Origin: Caballeronia glathei
GTDB taxonomy: Bacteria > Pseudomonadota > Gammaproteobacteria > Burkholderiales > Burkholderiaceae
Direction of reading: 5' to 3'
Length of the DNA: 47,178 nucleotides
Assembly: GCF_000698595.1 (NCBI RefSeq)
Contig: NZ_JFHC01000065.1
Span: 1-47,178, forward strand
In this document: positions 32,422-41,426 of the stretch, in pieces
Layout: each line of letters begins with the position of its first letter
Numbering within the stretch: the stretch's first letter is position 1
Notes under the pieces: generated by a model
Databases searched by the model: none
Told to the model about the DNA's origin: nothing
What the model saw: the letters and a program-made list of their open reading frames with translations, nothing else
Program-made: the position numbers and the translations under genes

Positions 32422-35400
32422 GATCGAACTCCGTCCGGCGTGCCGCCGGGTTCGCTGCCGCTGCCGTCGCGTTCGTCGTTCTTCACGCGGAACGACGCCG
32501 CATAGAGCGCCGGCAGGTAGAACAGCGTGAGGACGGTGGCGCTCGTGATGCCGCCCATCAGGGCGGTCGCCATCGGGCCGAAGAAGTTGCTGCGCAAGAG
32601 CGGAATCAGCGCCAGCACCGCAGCGGCGGCCGTGAGCGTGATCGGCCGGAAGCGCCGCACCGTCGCACCGACGATCGCGTCGAAACGCCGGTGGCCGGCG
32701 GCGATGTCCTGCTCGATCTGGTCGACGAGAATCACCGAGTTGCGCATGATGATGCCGAACATCGCGATCACGCCGAGCATCGCGACGAAGCCGAACGGCT
32801 TGCCGAACGCGAGCAGCGTGGCGACCACGCCGATCAGCCCGAGCGGCGCGGTGAGCACGACCATCATCACGCGCGCGAAGCTCTGCAGCTGGATCATCAG
32901 GAGCGTCAGCACGACGATCACCATGATCGGCATCTGCGCGTTGATCGACGTCTGGCCCTTGGCGCTTTCCTCCACCGGCCCGCCGACCTCGATGCGGTAG
33001 CCCACCGGAAGCGATGCGCGCAGCGCGTCGAGCTTCCTGTCGATGGCGTTGGTCACGTCGATGCCCTGCGCGCCCGCCTTCACGTCCGACTGCACGGTGA
33101 TGGTCGGCTGCCGGTCGCGTTCCCAGATCACGCCGTACTCCAGATCGTTGACGACATGCCCGAGCGTGCCGAGCGGCACCGGGCCGTTCGGCGTGGGCAT
33201 CGCGAGCGTGGCGAGGCGTGACGGATCGACACGCTCGCGCTCGGGCGCGCGCAGATCGACGCTGATCAGCTTGTCGCGCTCGCGGTACTGCGTGATCGTG
33301 TAGCCGGAGAGCGTCATCGCGAGGAAATTCGAGACGTCCTGCGACGTGACGCCGATTTCGCGCGCCTTCTTCTGGTCGACCTCGAAGCGCACCGAGCGCT
33401 CGGACGGCTCGTCCCAGTCGAACTGCACGTTGGCCGTGCGCGCGTCGGCGCGCATGTCGGCGGCGACCTGCTCGGCGATCCTGCGCACGGTCGCGATGTC
33501 GTCGCCGGAGACGCGCAACTGCACCGGATAGCCGACGGGCGGACCGTTTTCCAGCCGCGACAGGCGCGTGCGGATCGCGGGGAACTGCTCGCGCAGGGTC
33601 GGTTCGAGCCACCGCGCGAGCTTCTCGCGCTCCTCCACCGACTTCGCCGTGATCACGAACTGCGCGAAATTCGGCTGCGCGAGCTGCTGGTCGAGCGGCA
33701 GGTAGAAGCGCGGCGCGCCGGTGCCGACGAAGTTCACGACATGGTCGATCTCGGGCCTGCCCTGAAGCGTCTTTTCGAGCCGCTTCGCCACGCGCAGCGT
33801 CGCGTCGAACGATGCGCCTTCCTGCAGCCGCACGTCGACGAGCAGCTCCGGCCGGTCGGAACTCGGGAAGAACTGCTGCGGCACGAGCCCGAACCCCGCG
33901 AGCGACACGACGAACAGCACGACCGTGACCCCGAGCACGACAAAGCGCCGCTCGATGCACCACGTCACCCAGCCGCGCAGGCGCGCGTAGAATTTCGTGT
34001 CGTAGATGTCGTGCTCGTGGTCCTCGGGCAGATGCGCCTCGCGCTTGCGCTCCGGCAGGAGCTTGTAGCCGAGGAGCGGAATCAGCACGACCGCCGCGAG
34101 CCACGACGCGATCAGCGCGATCGCGGAGACCTCGAAGATCGAGCGGGTGTATTCGCCGGTGCTCGATTTGGCGAGCGCGATCGGCAGGAAGCCCGCCACC
34201 GTGACGAGCGTGCCGGTGAGCATCGGGAACGCCGTGCTCGTGTATGCGTAGGCCGCGGCGCGCGTGCGGTTCCAGCCCTGCTCGAGCTTCACGGCCATCA
34301 TCTCGACGGCGATGATCGCGTCGTCGACGAGCAGGCCGAGTGCGAGAATCAGCGTGCCGAGCGAGACCTTGTGCAGGCCGATGTCGAAGAGATACATGAA
34401 GAGCGCGGTGACGGCGAGCACGATCGGAATCGAGATCACGACGACCATGCCGGTGCGCACGCCGAGCGACACGAGGCTCACGATCAGCACGATGACCACC
34501 GCTTCCGCGACCGCTTCCAGAAAGTCGTCGACGGACTGCGACACCGCGTGCGGCATGCTCGACACTTGCTCGAGCTTGAGGCCCGCGGGCAGATGCGTGC
34601 GCAGCTCGGCCACCTTCGCGTCGAGCGCATGGCCGAGCCGCACCACGTCCTGCCCCGGCTGCATCGTGATGCCGATGCCGAGCACGGGCTTGTCGCCCGA
34701 GCGCATCTGGGTGGCGGGCGGATCGACGTAGCCGCGCCTGATGGTCGCGATGTCGCCGAGACGGAACGACCGGTTGTTCACGCGGATCAGCGTGTCGGCG
34801 AGGGCGTTGACGTCGGTGAACTGGCCGCTCGGGCGCACGAACACGCGGTCGTCGGGCGTGGTGAGCACGCCCGCGGGCGCCACCGCGTTCTGCCCGTTGA
34901 CGGCCTGCGCGATCTGCTGCGGCGAGATGTTCAGGCGCGTGAGCTGCGTATTCGCGATCTCGACGTAGATGCGCTCTTCCTGGTCGCTGAAGTAATCCAC
35001 TTTCGCGACGCCCGGCACGCGCAGCAGCACCGCGCGCAGCTGGTCGGCGTAGTCGTGCAGCTGCGCGGGCGAGAAGCCGTCGCCGTCGAGCGTGTAGATG
35101 TTCGTGTAGACGTCGCCGAATTCGTCGTTGAAGTACGGGCCCTGCACGCCGGGCGGCAGCGTCGCCACGATGTCGCCCACTTTCTTTCTGACCTGGTACC
35201 ACTCCTCGGGCACGTCCTTCGCGGGCGCGGAGTCCTTCATCGTGAAGAACAGGAACGACTCGCCGGGGCGCGAATAGCTGCGGATGAAATCCGTCGACGG
35301 CGTTTCCTGGAGTTTTTTCGCGATGCGGTCGGTGACTTCTTCCTGCACCTGCCGCGCGGTCGCGCCCGGCCAGAACGTGCGGATCACCATGACGCGAAAC

Positions 35401-35576
35401 GTGAACGGCGGGTCCTCCGACTGCGCGAGCCGCGTGTACGAGAGCATGCCGAAAATGGTCGCCATCGCGATCAGGAAGATCACGAGCGCGCGGTGCCTGA
35501 GTGCCCACGCCGAGAGGTTGAAGCGACCTTCCTCCTGACGATAGTCGTTGTTCTGGTCCGGCGGCGTCGCGCTCAT
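32418..35576 (-). CDS. RND efflux transporter, inner-membrane pump subunit
   Basis: This proton-driven RND pump of 1,052 residues has 12 transmembrane helices and two large periplasmic loops. It starts FNLSAWALRHRALVIFLIAMATIFGMLSYTRL, and the first loop has the SEDPPFTFRVMVIRTFWPGA signature of the HAE-1 branch near TriC-like pumps. The proton-relay Asp pair in TM4 is present (LGLLVDDAIIAVEMM), as is the TM10-11 region (GVIAMFGIIMRNSVILVDQIEQD). Both ends overlap neighbours by ATGA, so adaptor, pump and channel are translated together. The substrate is not deducible; related pumps export hydrophobic biocides or drugs. Confidence 0.93.
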   Translation of the reverse strand: MSATPPDQNNDYRQEEGRFNLSAWALRHRALVIFLIAMATIFGMLSYTRLAQSEDPPFTFRVMVIRTFWPGATARQVQEEVTDRIAKKLQETPSTDFIRSYSRPGESFLFFTMKDSAPAKDVPEEWYQVRKKVGDIVATLPPGVQGPYFNDEFGDVYTNIYTLDGDGFSPAQLHDYADQLRAVLLRVPGVAKVDYFSDQEERIYVEIANTQLTRLNISPQQIAQAVNGQNAVAPAGVLTTPDDRVFVRPSGQFTDVNALADTLIRVNNRSFRLGDIATIRRGYVDPPATQMRSGDKPVLGIGITMQPGQDVVRLGHALDAKVAELRTHLPAGLKLEQVSSMPHAVSQSVDDFLEAVAEAVVIVLIVSLVSLGVRTGMVVVISIPIVLAVTALFMYLFDIGLHKVSLGTLILALGLLVDDAIIAVEMMAVKLEQGWNRTRAAAYAYTSTAFPMLTGTLVTVAGFLPIALAKSSTGEYTRSIFEVSAIALIASWLAAVVLIPLLGYKLLPERKREAHLPEDHEHDIYDTKFYARLRGWVTWCIERRFVVLGVTVVLFVVSLAGFGLVPQQFFPSSDRPELLVDVRLQEGASFDATLRVAKRLEKTLQGRPEIDHVVNFVGTGAPRFYLPLDQQLAQPNFAQFVITAKSVEEREKLARWLEPTLREQFPAIRTRLSRLENGPPVGYPVQLRVSGDDIATVRRIAEQVAADMRADARTANVQFDWDEPSERSVRFEVDQKKAREIGVTSQDVSNFLAMTLSGYTITQYRERDKLISVDLRAPERERVDPSRLATLAMPTPNGPVPLGTLGHVVNDLEYGVIWERDRQPTITVQSDVKAGAQGIDVTNAIDRKLDALRASLPVGYRIEVGGPVEESAKGQTSINAQMPIMVIVVLTLLMIQLQSFARVMMVVLTAPLGLIGVVATLLAFGKPFGFVAMLGVIAMFGIIMRNSVILVDQIEQDIAAGHRRFDAIVGATVRRFRPITLTAAAAVLALIPLLRSNFFGPMATALMGGITSATVLTLFYLPALYAASFRVKNDERDGSGSEPGGTPDGVRS

Positions 35577-36724
35577 GACGCGAAGTCCTCGGGATGCAGG
35601 GGCGCGATCACGCGCACCTTCTCGCCGGCGGAGACCGTGTGCACGCCCTGCCACACGACGCGCTCGCCCGCGGCGAGGCCGCGCGAAACGGTCACGGTGC
35701 GCTCGCCATAGTGCGATACCTCCACGCGCCGCAGTTCCAGCGTGTCGCCGGGAGCCTTCACGACCCACACGGCGGGTTCCTTGCGGTCGTGAAAGAGCGC
35801 GGTGGCGGGAATCGTGAACGACGAGGCGGCGGCTGCCTGCGAGCCCTGCGCGAACGCGACGTCGGCGGTCATGCCGAGCCGCACGTCGGGCGTCGGCGCT
35901 TCGAGCGTGAGTCTCGCGCGCCAGGTGCGGCTTTGCGGGTCGGCGGCGGGCGACAGCTCGCGCACGCGCGCCGCGAACGCCTTGCCCGGCACGGCCGCGA
36001 GCCTCACGTTCGCCCGCTGGCCGACCGCGAGCGCGGCGAGCGCGCTTTCGGGCACGTCGCAGACCACGTCGATGTCGCCGTCCCACGCGAGGTTGTAGAC
36101 GGGCTGGCCGGCCGTGACGTTCTGGCCCGTGTCGGCCTGCTCGGACGTGATGACGCCCGCGTGATCGGCGGTAAGCGTGGTGTATTTGAGCTGGTCGCCG
36201 GAAAGCGCGGCCTGCTGCTGCGCCTGGTTGCGCTGCGCGAGCGCCGACGCATACGCGTTCTGCGTCTGCTCGAGCTGTGCCGGCGCGATCAGGTTTTCGG
36301 CGGCCTGCGCGCGGTCGCGGTCGAGCTGCTGCTTCGCGTAATCGAGCTGGTGCTGCGCGGCGTCGAGTTGCGCGCGCGTGGCGGCGGCGGACTTCGACGC
36401 ATCGGCGGGGTCGAGCCTCGCGACGATCTGTCCGGTCTTCACGGTGTCTCCGAGCCGCACGCGCCGCTCGACGATCTTGCCGCCGACCCGAAACGACAGC
36501 GGCGTCGAATAGCGCGCCTCGACCTGGCCGGGCAGGGTGGCCTGCGGGAGCCTGCCGTCGGACTGGGCCGCCACGGCGACGACCGGCCGCGGCACCGGGG
36601 CGGGCGCCTCTTTCTTGCCGCACGCCGTAAGCGTCGTGAGCGCTGCAAATGCTGCAAGCGCGAGGGCGGCGCTCGGGGCGCGAAAGCGTATTGGCGAAAA
36701 CACGCGGAGACGGTAACGGTTCAC
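35573..36724 (-). CDS. RND efflux periplasmic adaptor (membrane fusion protein)
   Basis: This is the periplasmic adaptor linking pump and duct. From a GTG at 36,724 the product has 383 residues; gagg lies just upstream, and this start gives a standard lipoprotein signal (LALAAFAALTTLTAC, lipidated C35). ATG starts further upstream would add non-signal Arg/Pro-rich residues. The lipoyl half-motifs (FRVGGKIVERRVRLGDTVKTGQIVARLDPAD and LTADHAGVITSEQADTGQNVTAGQPVYNLA) flank an alpha-hairpin (about 115-175, Gln/Ala-rich coiled coil). The stop overlaps the pump ATG. The gene is divergent from a TetR regulator. Confidence 0.9.
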   Translation of the reverse strand: MNRYRLRVFSPIRFRAPSAALALAAFAALTTLTACGKKEAPAPVPRPVVAVAAQSDGRLPQATLPGQVEARYSTPLSFRVGGKIVERRVRLGDTVKTGQIVARLDPADASKSAAATRAQLDAAQHQLDYAKQQLDRDRAQAAENLIAPAQLEQTQNAYASALAQRNQAQQQAALSGDQLKYTTLTADHAGVITSEQADTGQNVTAGQPVYNLAWDGDIDVVCDVPESALAALAVGQRANVRLAAVPGKAFAARVRELSPAADPQSRTWRARLTLEAPTPDVRLGMTADVAFAQGSQAAAASSFTIPATALFHDRKEPAVWVVKAPGDTLELRRVEVSHYGERTVTVSRGLAAGERVVWQGVHTVSAGEKVRVIAPLHPEDFAS

Positions 36725-36927
36725 GGAAAACCTCGGCGCGACAAAGGGTTCGGGCGGGATGAAGCCGGAACGACGGCGTGATGAATGCGGCGCGGGCGAC
36801 ACGTGGACCGCTCGCGAGGACTGTCGCCCGCACGGCGCGCGATGCCCGGTTCCCGATTCCGGGATGCGGCGCGGGAGATGCGGCGGTCGGCCGCAAACCC
36901 AGTCGCGACAAGTGTTCCGCAACCCGC

Positions 36928-36993
36928 CCGAATAAATGCATGTTGGATTCTAATGCAGATGTGTATTTGAATGCAAAGGCGGATTTGAAAGGG
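36928..36993. promoter_or_regulatory. Phased direct repeats, candidate TetR operator
   Basis: Imperfect repeats GGATTCTAATGCA (36,945-36,957), GTATTTGAATGCA (36,963-36,975) and GGATTTGAAAGGG (36,981-36,993) begin exactly 18 bp apart. A weaker fourth copy ends in AAATGCA at 36,940. They lie in an AT-rich patch between the divergent adaptor and TetR genes, ending 22 bp before the TetR ATG. Confidence 0.55.
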
Positions 36994-37015
36994 TTTGGGT
37001 GCTACACTACGGCGC

Positions 37016-37633
37016 ATGAAACCAGTCCGCCTCACGCGCGAGCAAAGCCGGGACCAGACGCGGCAGCGTCTGCTCGACGCGGCGCTTGCGATTTTCATGA
37101 AGAAGGGATTTGTCGCGGCGAGCGTGGAAGACGTCGCGGCCGCGGCGGGCTACACGCGCGGCGCGTTCTATTCGAATTTCGCCAGCAAGCCGGAGCTTTT
37201 CCTTGAACTGCTTAAGCGCGAACACGACGCGATCATGAGCCGCATGCGCTCGATCTTCGAAGACGGCGATGCGTCGCGCGCCGACATGGAAGCGCGCGTG
37301 GTGCAGTACTACAGCCAGATCTATCGCGAGAACAAGTGCTTCCTGCTGTGGATCGAGGCGAAGCTGCACGCGAGCCGCGACGCGGAATTCCGCGCGCGCT
37401 TCAATGCGTTCATGAGGGAGTTGCGCCAGACGACGACCGACTACATCAGCGCATTCTCGGAGCGGGTCGGTACGCCCCTGCCGATGCCCGCAGACCAGCT
37501 CGCGCTCGGGCTGATCGCGCTATGCGACGGGATGCAGTTCTTCTATTCGTCGGACCCGCAGACGGTGCCCGACGCGCTGGCGGAAGCGGTGCTCGCGGGG
37601 TTTTTCGGGCGGGTGGTGTTCGGCGCTTCGTGA
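37016..37633 (+). CDS. TetR-family transcriptional regulator
   Basis: This 205-residue TetR/AcrR-type repressor has an N-terminal helix-turn-helix (about 10-58: RQRLLDAALAIFMKKGFVAASVEDVAAAAGYTRGAFYSNFASKPELFLELL) and an all-helical ligand domain. It is divergent from the RND operon across 291 bp containing 18-bp-phased repeats, so it very probably represses the pump genes and itself and is released by a pump substrate. The ATG at 37,016 gives a normal N-terminus; a TTG 21 bp upstream is less likely. The repeats would overlap its own promoter. Confidence 0.92.
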   Translation: MKPVRLTREQSRDQTRQRLLDAALAIFMKKGFVAASVEDVAAAAGYTRGAFYSNFASKPELFLELLKREHDAIMSRMRSIFEDGDASRADMEARVVQYYSQIYRENKCFLLWIEAKLHASRDAEFRARFNAFMRELRQTTTDYISAFSERVGTPLPMPADQLALGLIALCDGMQFFYSSDPQTVPDALAEAVLAGFFGRVVFGAS

Positions 37634-37697
37634 GCGCGCCGATTTCGGGACGACCGCCCTTGAGTCTCCCGCCCGGCCGCTCCCCGGCGAGATGCCG

Positions 37698-37940
37698 TCA
37701 GATCGAAATGCCCGGCCCGCCGTTGCTGCCGATCAGTTGCTCGACGGCATCGGCGTCGGCGTAGTCCTGCTCGGGCAGGCCGTCGAAGACGGTGATGACG
37801 TCGTTGCTCACGCCGGCGTCGCGGGCGGCCTCGACGATCGAATCCTTGTTGGCCGGATACTTCACGGCGCGCAGGACCTGCGCGATTTCATCGTTGATCG
37901 GCTCGTCGTTCAAGGCGTGTTTGGCGCGCGTGTCGGTCAT
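37698..37940 (-). CDS. DUF2795-type small protein
   Basis: This 80-residue cytoplasmic protein matches the DUF2795 pattern (IAQVLRAVKYPANKDSIVEAARDAGVSNDVITVFDGLPEQDYADADAVEQLIG). The region ADKDSIVEAAR...V...LPD-like is characteristic of small proteins found in many Proteobacteria and Actinobacteria. The function is not established. It ends in a flexible NGGPGISI tail. A modest ribosome site (ggga) precedes the ATG. No neighbour suggests a role. Confidence 0.8.
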   Translation of the reverse strand: MTDTRAKHALNDEPINDEIAQVLRAVKYPANKDSIVEAARDAGVSNDVITVFDGLPEQDYADADAVEQLIGSNGGPGISI

Positions 37941-37982
37941 GCGATTGATCCCGGTGGGTGAGTAAGGCGCGTCGGAACTGCC

Positions 37983-38249
37983 TCAGGTCTGGACCTGCAC
38001 GGTCCGGCTCGCCATGCCGCGGCTCGGCGCGCGCGACTTCGGCAGGGGGACATGCCGCCAGCGGGCGTGGTCGATATCCTGTGCGGCGATGTCGGGCGCG
38101 GGCGGCGCAACCGGCGCGGCGTTCGCGCGAAGCGCGGCGCGCATGGCGGCGGTGCCGTTCGCCGAGCCGTCGGTGTCGCTCGTGTGCAGCGGAGCCGCGT
38201 AGCACGATACGGAAACCAGGGCCATCGACAACAACGTTGAGGTTTTCAT
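37983..38249 (-). CDS. Small secreted protein, unknown function
   Basis: This 88-residue product begins with a short Sec signal (MKTSTLLSMALVSVSCYAAP, cleavage after YAA) preceded by a very strong ribosome site (aggaggggg), which supports genuine translation. The mature part is about 70 residues, Ala/Pro-rich and basic at the C-terminus (WRHVPLPKSRAPSRGMASRTVQVQT), with no cysteine and no known domain. It lies 42 bp upstream of the DUF2795 gene in the same direction and may be co-transcribed with it. Function unknown. Confidence 0.62.
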   Translation of the reverse strand: MKTSTLLSMALVSVSCYAAPLHTSDTDGSANGTAAMRAALRANAAPVAPPAPDIAAQDIDHARWRHVPLPKSRAPSRGMASRTVQVQT

Positions 38250-38489
38250 CGCTCAACCCCCTCCTGACGTAGGCAGCGACAAAGCACGAGCAAGGCTCAT
38301 GCCAATCGTACCGGCGCGCAGGCAGGGGCGCCGGCAGACCAACCGCTCAGAGCGCACGTGTGCCTGCACACGGATGCGCGCGCGCCACACTTCATGTGAT
38401 TCCTGAAGACTGCGTGGACGGCGCGCGACATCGACGCCCGGGGCCGCCGCGCACGCAACGCGCCCCAAAATTGCACAGTAGCGCAGTTC

Positions 38490-40226
38490 TCAGCGCGCTG
38501 CTGGATTGAGCCGGAAATACGCGTCCAGCAAGGAGGTCTTGTACACGACGCCGAGCAGAAGCGGCTGCGACTTGCGCTCGATCACCGGCAGCCGCTCGCC
38601 CTGGAACGCGAGGAAATGCTGCAGCGCCTCGCCAAGCGACATGTCGGGGGTGAGGACGTCGAAATGCGGCTGGAGATAGTCGGCGGCGGTCTTGATCTCG
38701 GTGTCGCGTTCGTCGAGCAGGTCGGACGTGATGTCCTTGAGCGCCACCACGCCCTGGAATCGCTCGCCGTCGTCGACGACATAGAGGTATTTCACCGGAT
38801 ACTCCAGGAACACGCGCGTCATGTCCTTCACGTTCGCGGAAAGCGGCACGACGGTATCGGCGGGCTTCACCAGCTCGCGCATCTGCGTGGCGGCAAGGCG
38901 CACGCGCTCCTTCTCCTCGCGCGTGCGGCGCAGCGTGACCTCGTACATCGACGTCTGCTCGGAGGTGCGCGCGATGAAATACGCGACGACGCACGAAAGC
39001 ATCAGCGGCAGCATGACCTGGTAGGACAGCGTCATCTCGAAAATCATCAGGATCGCCATCAGCGGCGCGTGCGTCGCGGCGGCGAGAAACGCGCCCATGC
39101 CGACCATCGCGTAGGCGAACGGCGCCGAGGTGGAGTCCGGCCAGATCGCGTGCACGCCGATCCCGAAGAGACACCCGAGCACCGCGCCGACGAAGAGCGT
39201 CGGCGTGAAGATCCCGCCGACCGCGCCCGAGCCTGCCGTCGCGGCGGTCGCGATGATCTTGAAGATGAGCACGGTGAGAAGCGCGGTCCACGTCCACGGC
39301 TCGTGCAGCAGCGAGTTCACCACTTCGTAGCCGTTGCCCCACACTTCGGGCCGCCAGATCGAGATCGCGCCGACAATCAGGCCGCCCAGCGCGAGCCGGA
39401 CGGGCAGCGGCAGCGGCAGCAGCGCGAAGCGCTTCTTCGATGCGGCGAGCAGTCGCAGGAAATGCGGCGCGAGCACGCCGCACAACAGGCCGAGCACGAC
39501 GAAGAGCAGCACTTCGACGCCCGTCACCGTCGGGAACACCGGCATCTCGTAAGGCGGGCGGTAGCCGGCGAACTCGCGCATCGTGATGTTCGCCACCACC
39601 GACGACACCACGATCGGCCCGAAGCTCTCCATCGCGATCGAGCCGAGCACGATCTCGGTGACGAAGAACGCGCCCGCGATCGGCGCGTTGTACGCCGACG
39701 TGATCCCGGCCGCCGCGCCGCATGCGACGAGCAGGCGCAGGCGCGGCGGATCGAAGTGGACCCAGCGGCCGATCACCGACGCCGACAGCGCGGCAAGCTG
39801 CACCATCGAGCCTTCGCGGCCGATCGAGCCGCCGCTCGCGATCGTGAAGAGCGACGAGAGGCTGCGCCACAGGCTTTGCCAGAGCGGCACGGCGCCGTCG
39901 CCGATCGTCACGGCCTCCATGTAGTCGGCGTTCGCCTGCTTCGACGTGCGGCGCCGCGCGATCACGAGGCACGCGCCCGCGACGAGCCCGCCCGCCGTCG
40001 GCAGCGCGACGCGCACCGGCCACGGCAGGCGCGCCGCCATGTCGACGAAACTGCCGGCCTCGCCGCCCAGGAGCCGCTGCAGCTCATCGATGCCTTCGCG
40101 GAACGCCGCCGTAGCGAATGCTCCCGCCACGCCCACGATCACCGCCCACAGGAGCATGGTGTGCGCTTCGGACAGGCGAAAGAGCGTTTGTGCGCGCGTG
40201 CGCAGCTTGAGCAGGAATGAAAGCAC
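38490..40226 (-). CDS. ClcB-like chloride channel/antiporter with CBS domains
   Basis: This 578-residue membrane protein of the CLC family resembles E. coli ClcB, more than ClcA: DYMEAV, SGGSIGREGSM, VWGNGY and GAVGGIFTPTLFVGA are in the expected order. The classical GSGIP loop is replaced by the ClcB-type ANADYMEA, so lack of GSGIP is normal here. The external gate glutamate is in GREGS. Unlike E. coli ClcB, a C-terminal CBS pair follows (about 440-570: LVKPADTVVPLSANVKDMTRVFLEYPVKYLYVVDDGERFQGVVAL), which may bind nucleotides and gate transport. The start is a GTG at 40,226 without a good Shine-Dalgarno; an ATG 69 bp in would remove part of the first helix. Confidence 0.9.
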   Translation of the reverse strand: MLSFLLKLRTRAQTLFRLSEAHTMLLWAVIVGVAGAFATAAFREGIDELQRLLGGEAGSFVDMAARLPWPVRVALPTAGGLVAGACLVIARRRTSKQANADYMEAVTIGDGAVPLWQSLWRSLSSLFTIASGGSIGREGSMVQLAALSASVIGRWVHFDPPRLRLLVACGAAAGITSAYNAPIAGAFFVTEIVLGSIAMESFGPIVVSSVVANITMREFAGYRPPYEMPVFPTVTGVEVLLFVVLGLLCGVLAPHFLRLLAASKKRFALLPLPLPVRLALGGLIVGAISIWRPEVWGNGYEVVNSLLHEPWTWTALLTVLIFKIIATAATAGSGAVGGIFTPTLFVGAVLGCLFGIGVHAIWPDSTSAPFAYAMVGMGAFLAAATHAPLMAILMIFEMTLSYQVMLPLMLSCVVAYFIARTSEQTSMYEVTLRRTREEKERVRLAATQMRELVKPADTVVPLSANVKDMTRVFLEYPVKYLYVVDDGERFQGVVALKDITSDLLDERDTEIKTAADYLQPHFDVLTPDMSLGEALQHFLAFQGERLPVIERKSQPLLLGVVYKTSLLDAYFRLNPAAR

Positions 40227-40489
40227 GTGAGCGGGGTTGGGCGAGTTGACGGATTGAACGAAATGCGGGCCAGAGTGCGCCGCAAGGATAGCATCGGCGG
40301 GAAGCGCTTACGAGCCGTGCCATGGCGCTGCGTCCCGCGAAGGCGTCAGCGCGAGGGCAGCGGGCTGGCGCGCGCCCGCGCGGCCGTTGCGGCGTCGCTT
40401 CGGAAGCGGCGGTGGCCGAGCCGGGCGGTTTTCGAGATGGTGGCGATCATGGGCGTGACGAACATGCATGCTCCTTGACAGGGTCGGCG

Positions 40490-41227
40490 CTAGCTCGCGT
40501 CCTGATCGAGTTCGGGATAGTGCCTGAAGATGCCCGATTCGTTGAACGGAATGCGCCGCTCCGACTCGACGTAGCGCGCGATGTTCGGCCGCCCGAGCAC
40601 CGCGTCGTGCAGGGCCGCGACGCGCGGATACTGCTCGCCGAACTTCGCGCACGCGCGGGGAAACGCGTAGTGCAGGCCTTCGACCAGCTGGAACATCGAG
40701 AGATCGACGTACGTGGCCTTCTTGCCGATCATGTGCGTGTCGCCGTGCGGATTCTGCTTCAGCACGCGTTCGAAGTAGCCGAAGAACTTCGGGATGCGCG
40801 CCTCGATGAAATGCTTCGAGCGGACCCGGGCCGCGTCCCGCTGGTCTTCGTAGTAGAGATCGGTGGCAAGCGGATGATGCGTGTCGTGCACTTCCGTGAC
40901 GAAGTCCGCGATCGTCAGCTGCAGCCCGTGCGCGGCGAAGCGCGCGCCTTCGTCCTTCGGCGCGAGCCCGAGCTTCGGGCCGAGATAGAGCAGGATGTTC
41001 GCGACGTGCGGCACGATCAGCTCGCCATCCTTCAGGAACGGCGGCGCGAACGGAATGTGCGGTTCGGTGCGGCTTTTCATGACCTTCATCATGGCGTCCG
41101 TGCCCAGGCCGTCCTTTTTTGCGCCGCGCGCGACGTCCACGTAGTCGGCTCCCGCGTCTTCCAGCGCGAGCCGGACGAATTCTCCGCGGCCTTGAAGGCC
41201 GTCCCAGTAATACAGTTCGTAGGCCAT
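40490..41227 (-). CDS. Glutathione S-transferase family protein
   Basis: This 245-residue cytosolic GST has a thioredoxin-like N-terminal domain (1-85: YELYYWDGLQGRGEFVRLALEDAGADYVDVAR), with the catalytic Tyr expected among Y3/Y6/Y7, and an all-helical C-terminal domain (about 95-230, including ATYVDLSMFQLVEGLHYAFP with the N-capping Asp). It resembles sigma/mu-like bacterial GSTs whose substrate is unknown. It lies 263 bp upstream of the chloride-channel gene on the same strand; that gap has no clear terminator. Detoxification is the general role; the exact reaction is not deducible. Confidence 0.87.
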   Translation of the reverse strand: MAYELYYWDGLQGRGEFVRLALEDAGADYVDVARGAKKDGLGTDAMMKVMKSRTEPHIPFAPPFLKDGELIVPHVANILLYLGPKLGLAPKDEGARFAAHGLQLTIADFVTEVHDTHHPLATDLYYEDQRDAARVRSKHFIEARIPKFFGYFERVLKQNPHGDTHMIGKKATYVDLSMFQLVEGLHYAFPRACAKFGEQYPRVAALHDAVLGRPNIARYVESERRIPFNESGIFRHYPELDQDAS

Positions 41228-41357
41228 TGGCGTGTCCTCATGACTTCATTGCAGGGATGCGCCTCTACGACACGGCGCACGCGCCCCGGTTCAGCAATGC
41301 ACATGCCCTCGCGGGCCGACAACCGCCGCAGACGGGCACCGCTGAAAACAAGCCGAA

Positions 41358-41378
41358 AGCCCCGCACGCGGCGGGGCT
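41358..41378 (-). terminator. Intrinsic terminator after yeiH
   Basis: AGCCCCGC (41,358-41,365) and GCGGGGCT (41,371-41,378) form an 8-bp stem with a 5-base loop. On the - strand it is followed by a T-rich stretch (TTCGGCTTGTTTT), 49 bp after the yeiH stop. Confidence 0.75.
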
Positions 41379-41426
41379 CTTCATGGACCGGCAGCGCCGG
41401 ATGCGGCGCCGCTGAGTCAGCGGGTT

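Noticed and set aside
38490..40226. Chloride channel lacks the GSGIP selectivity motif
   Set aside because: The ClcB branch normally has DYMEA-type sequence at this place and GREGA/S in the next; so this is a normal ClcB-like protein, with CBS domains added.
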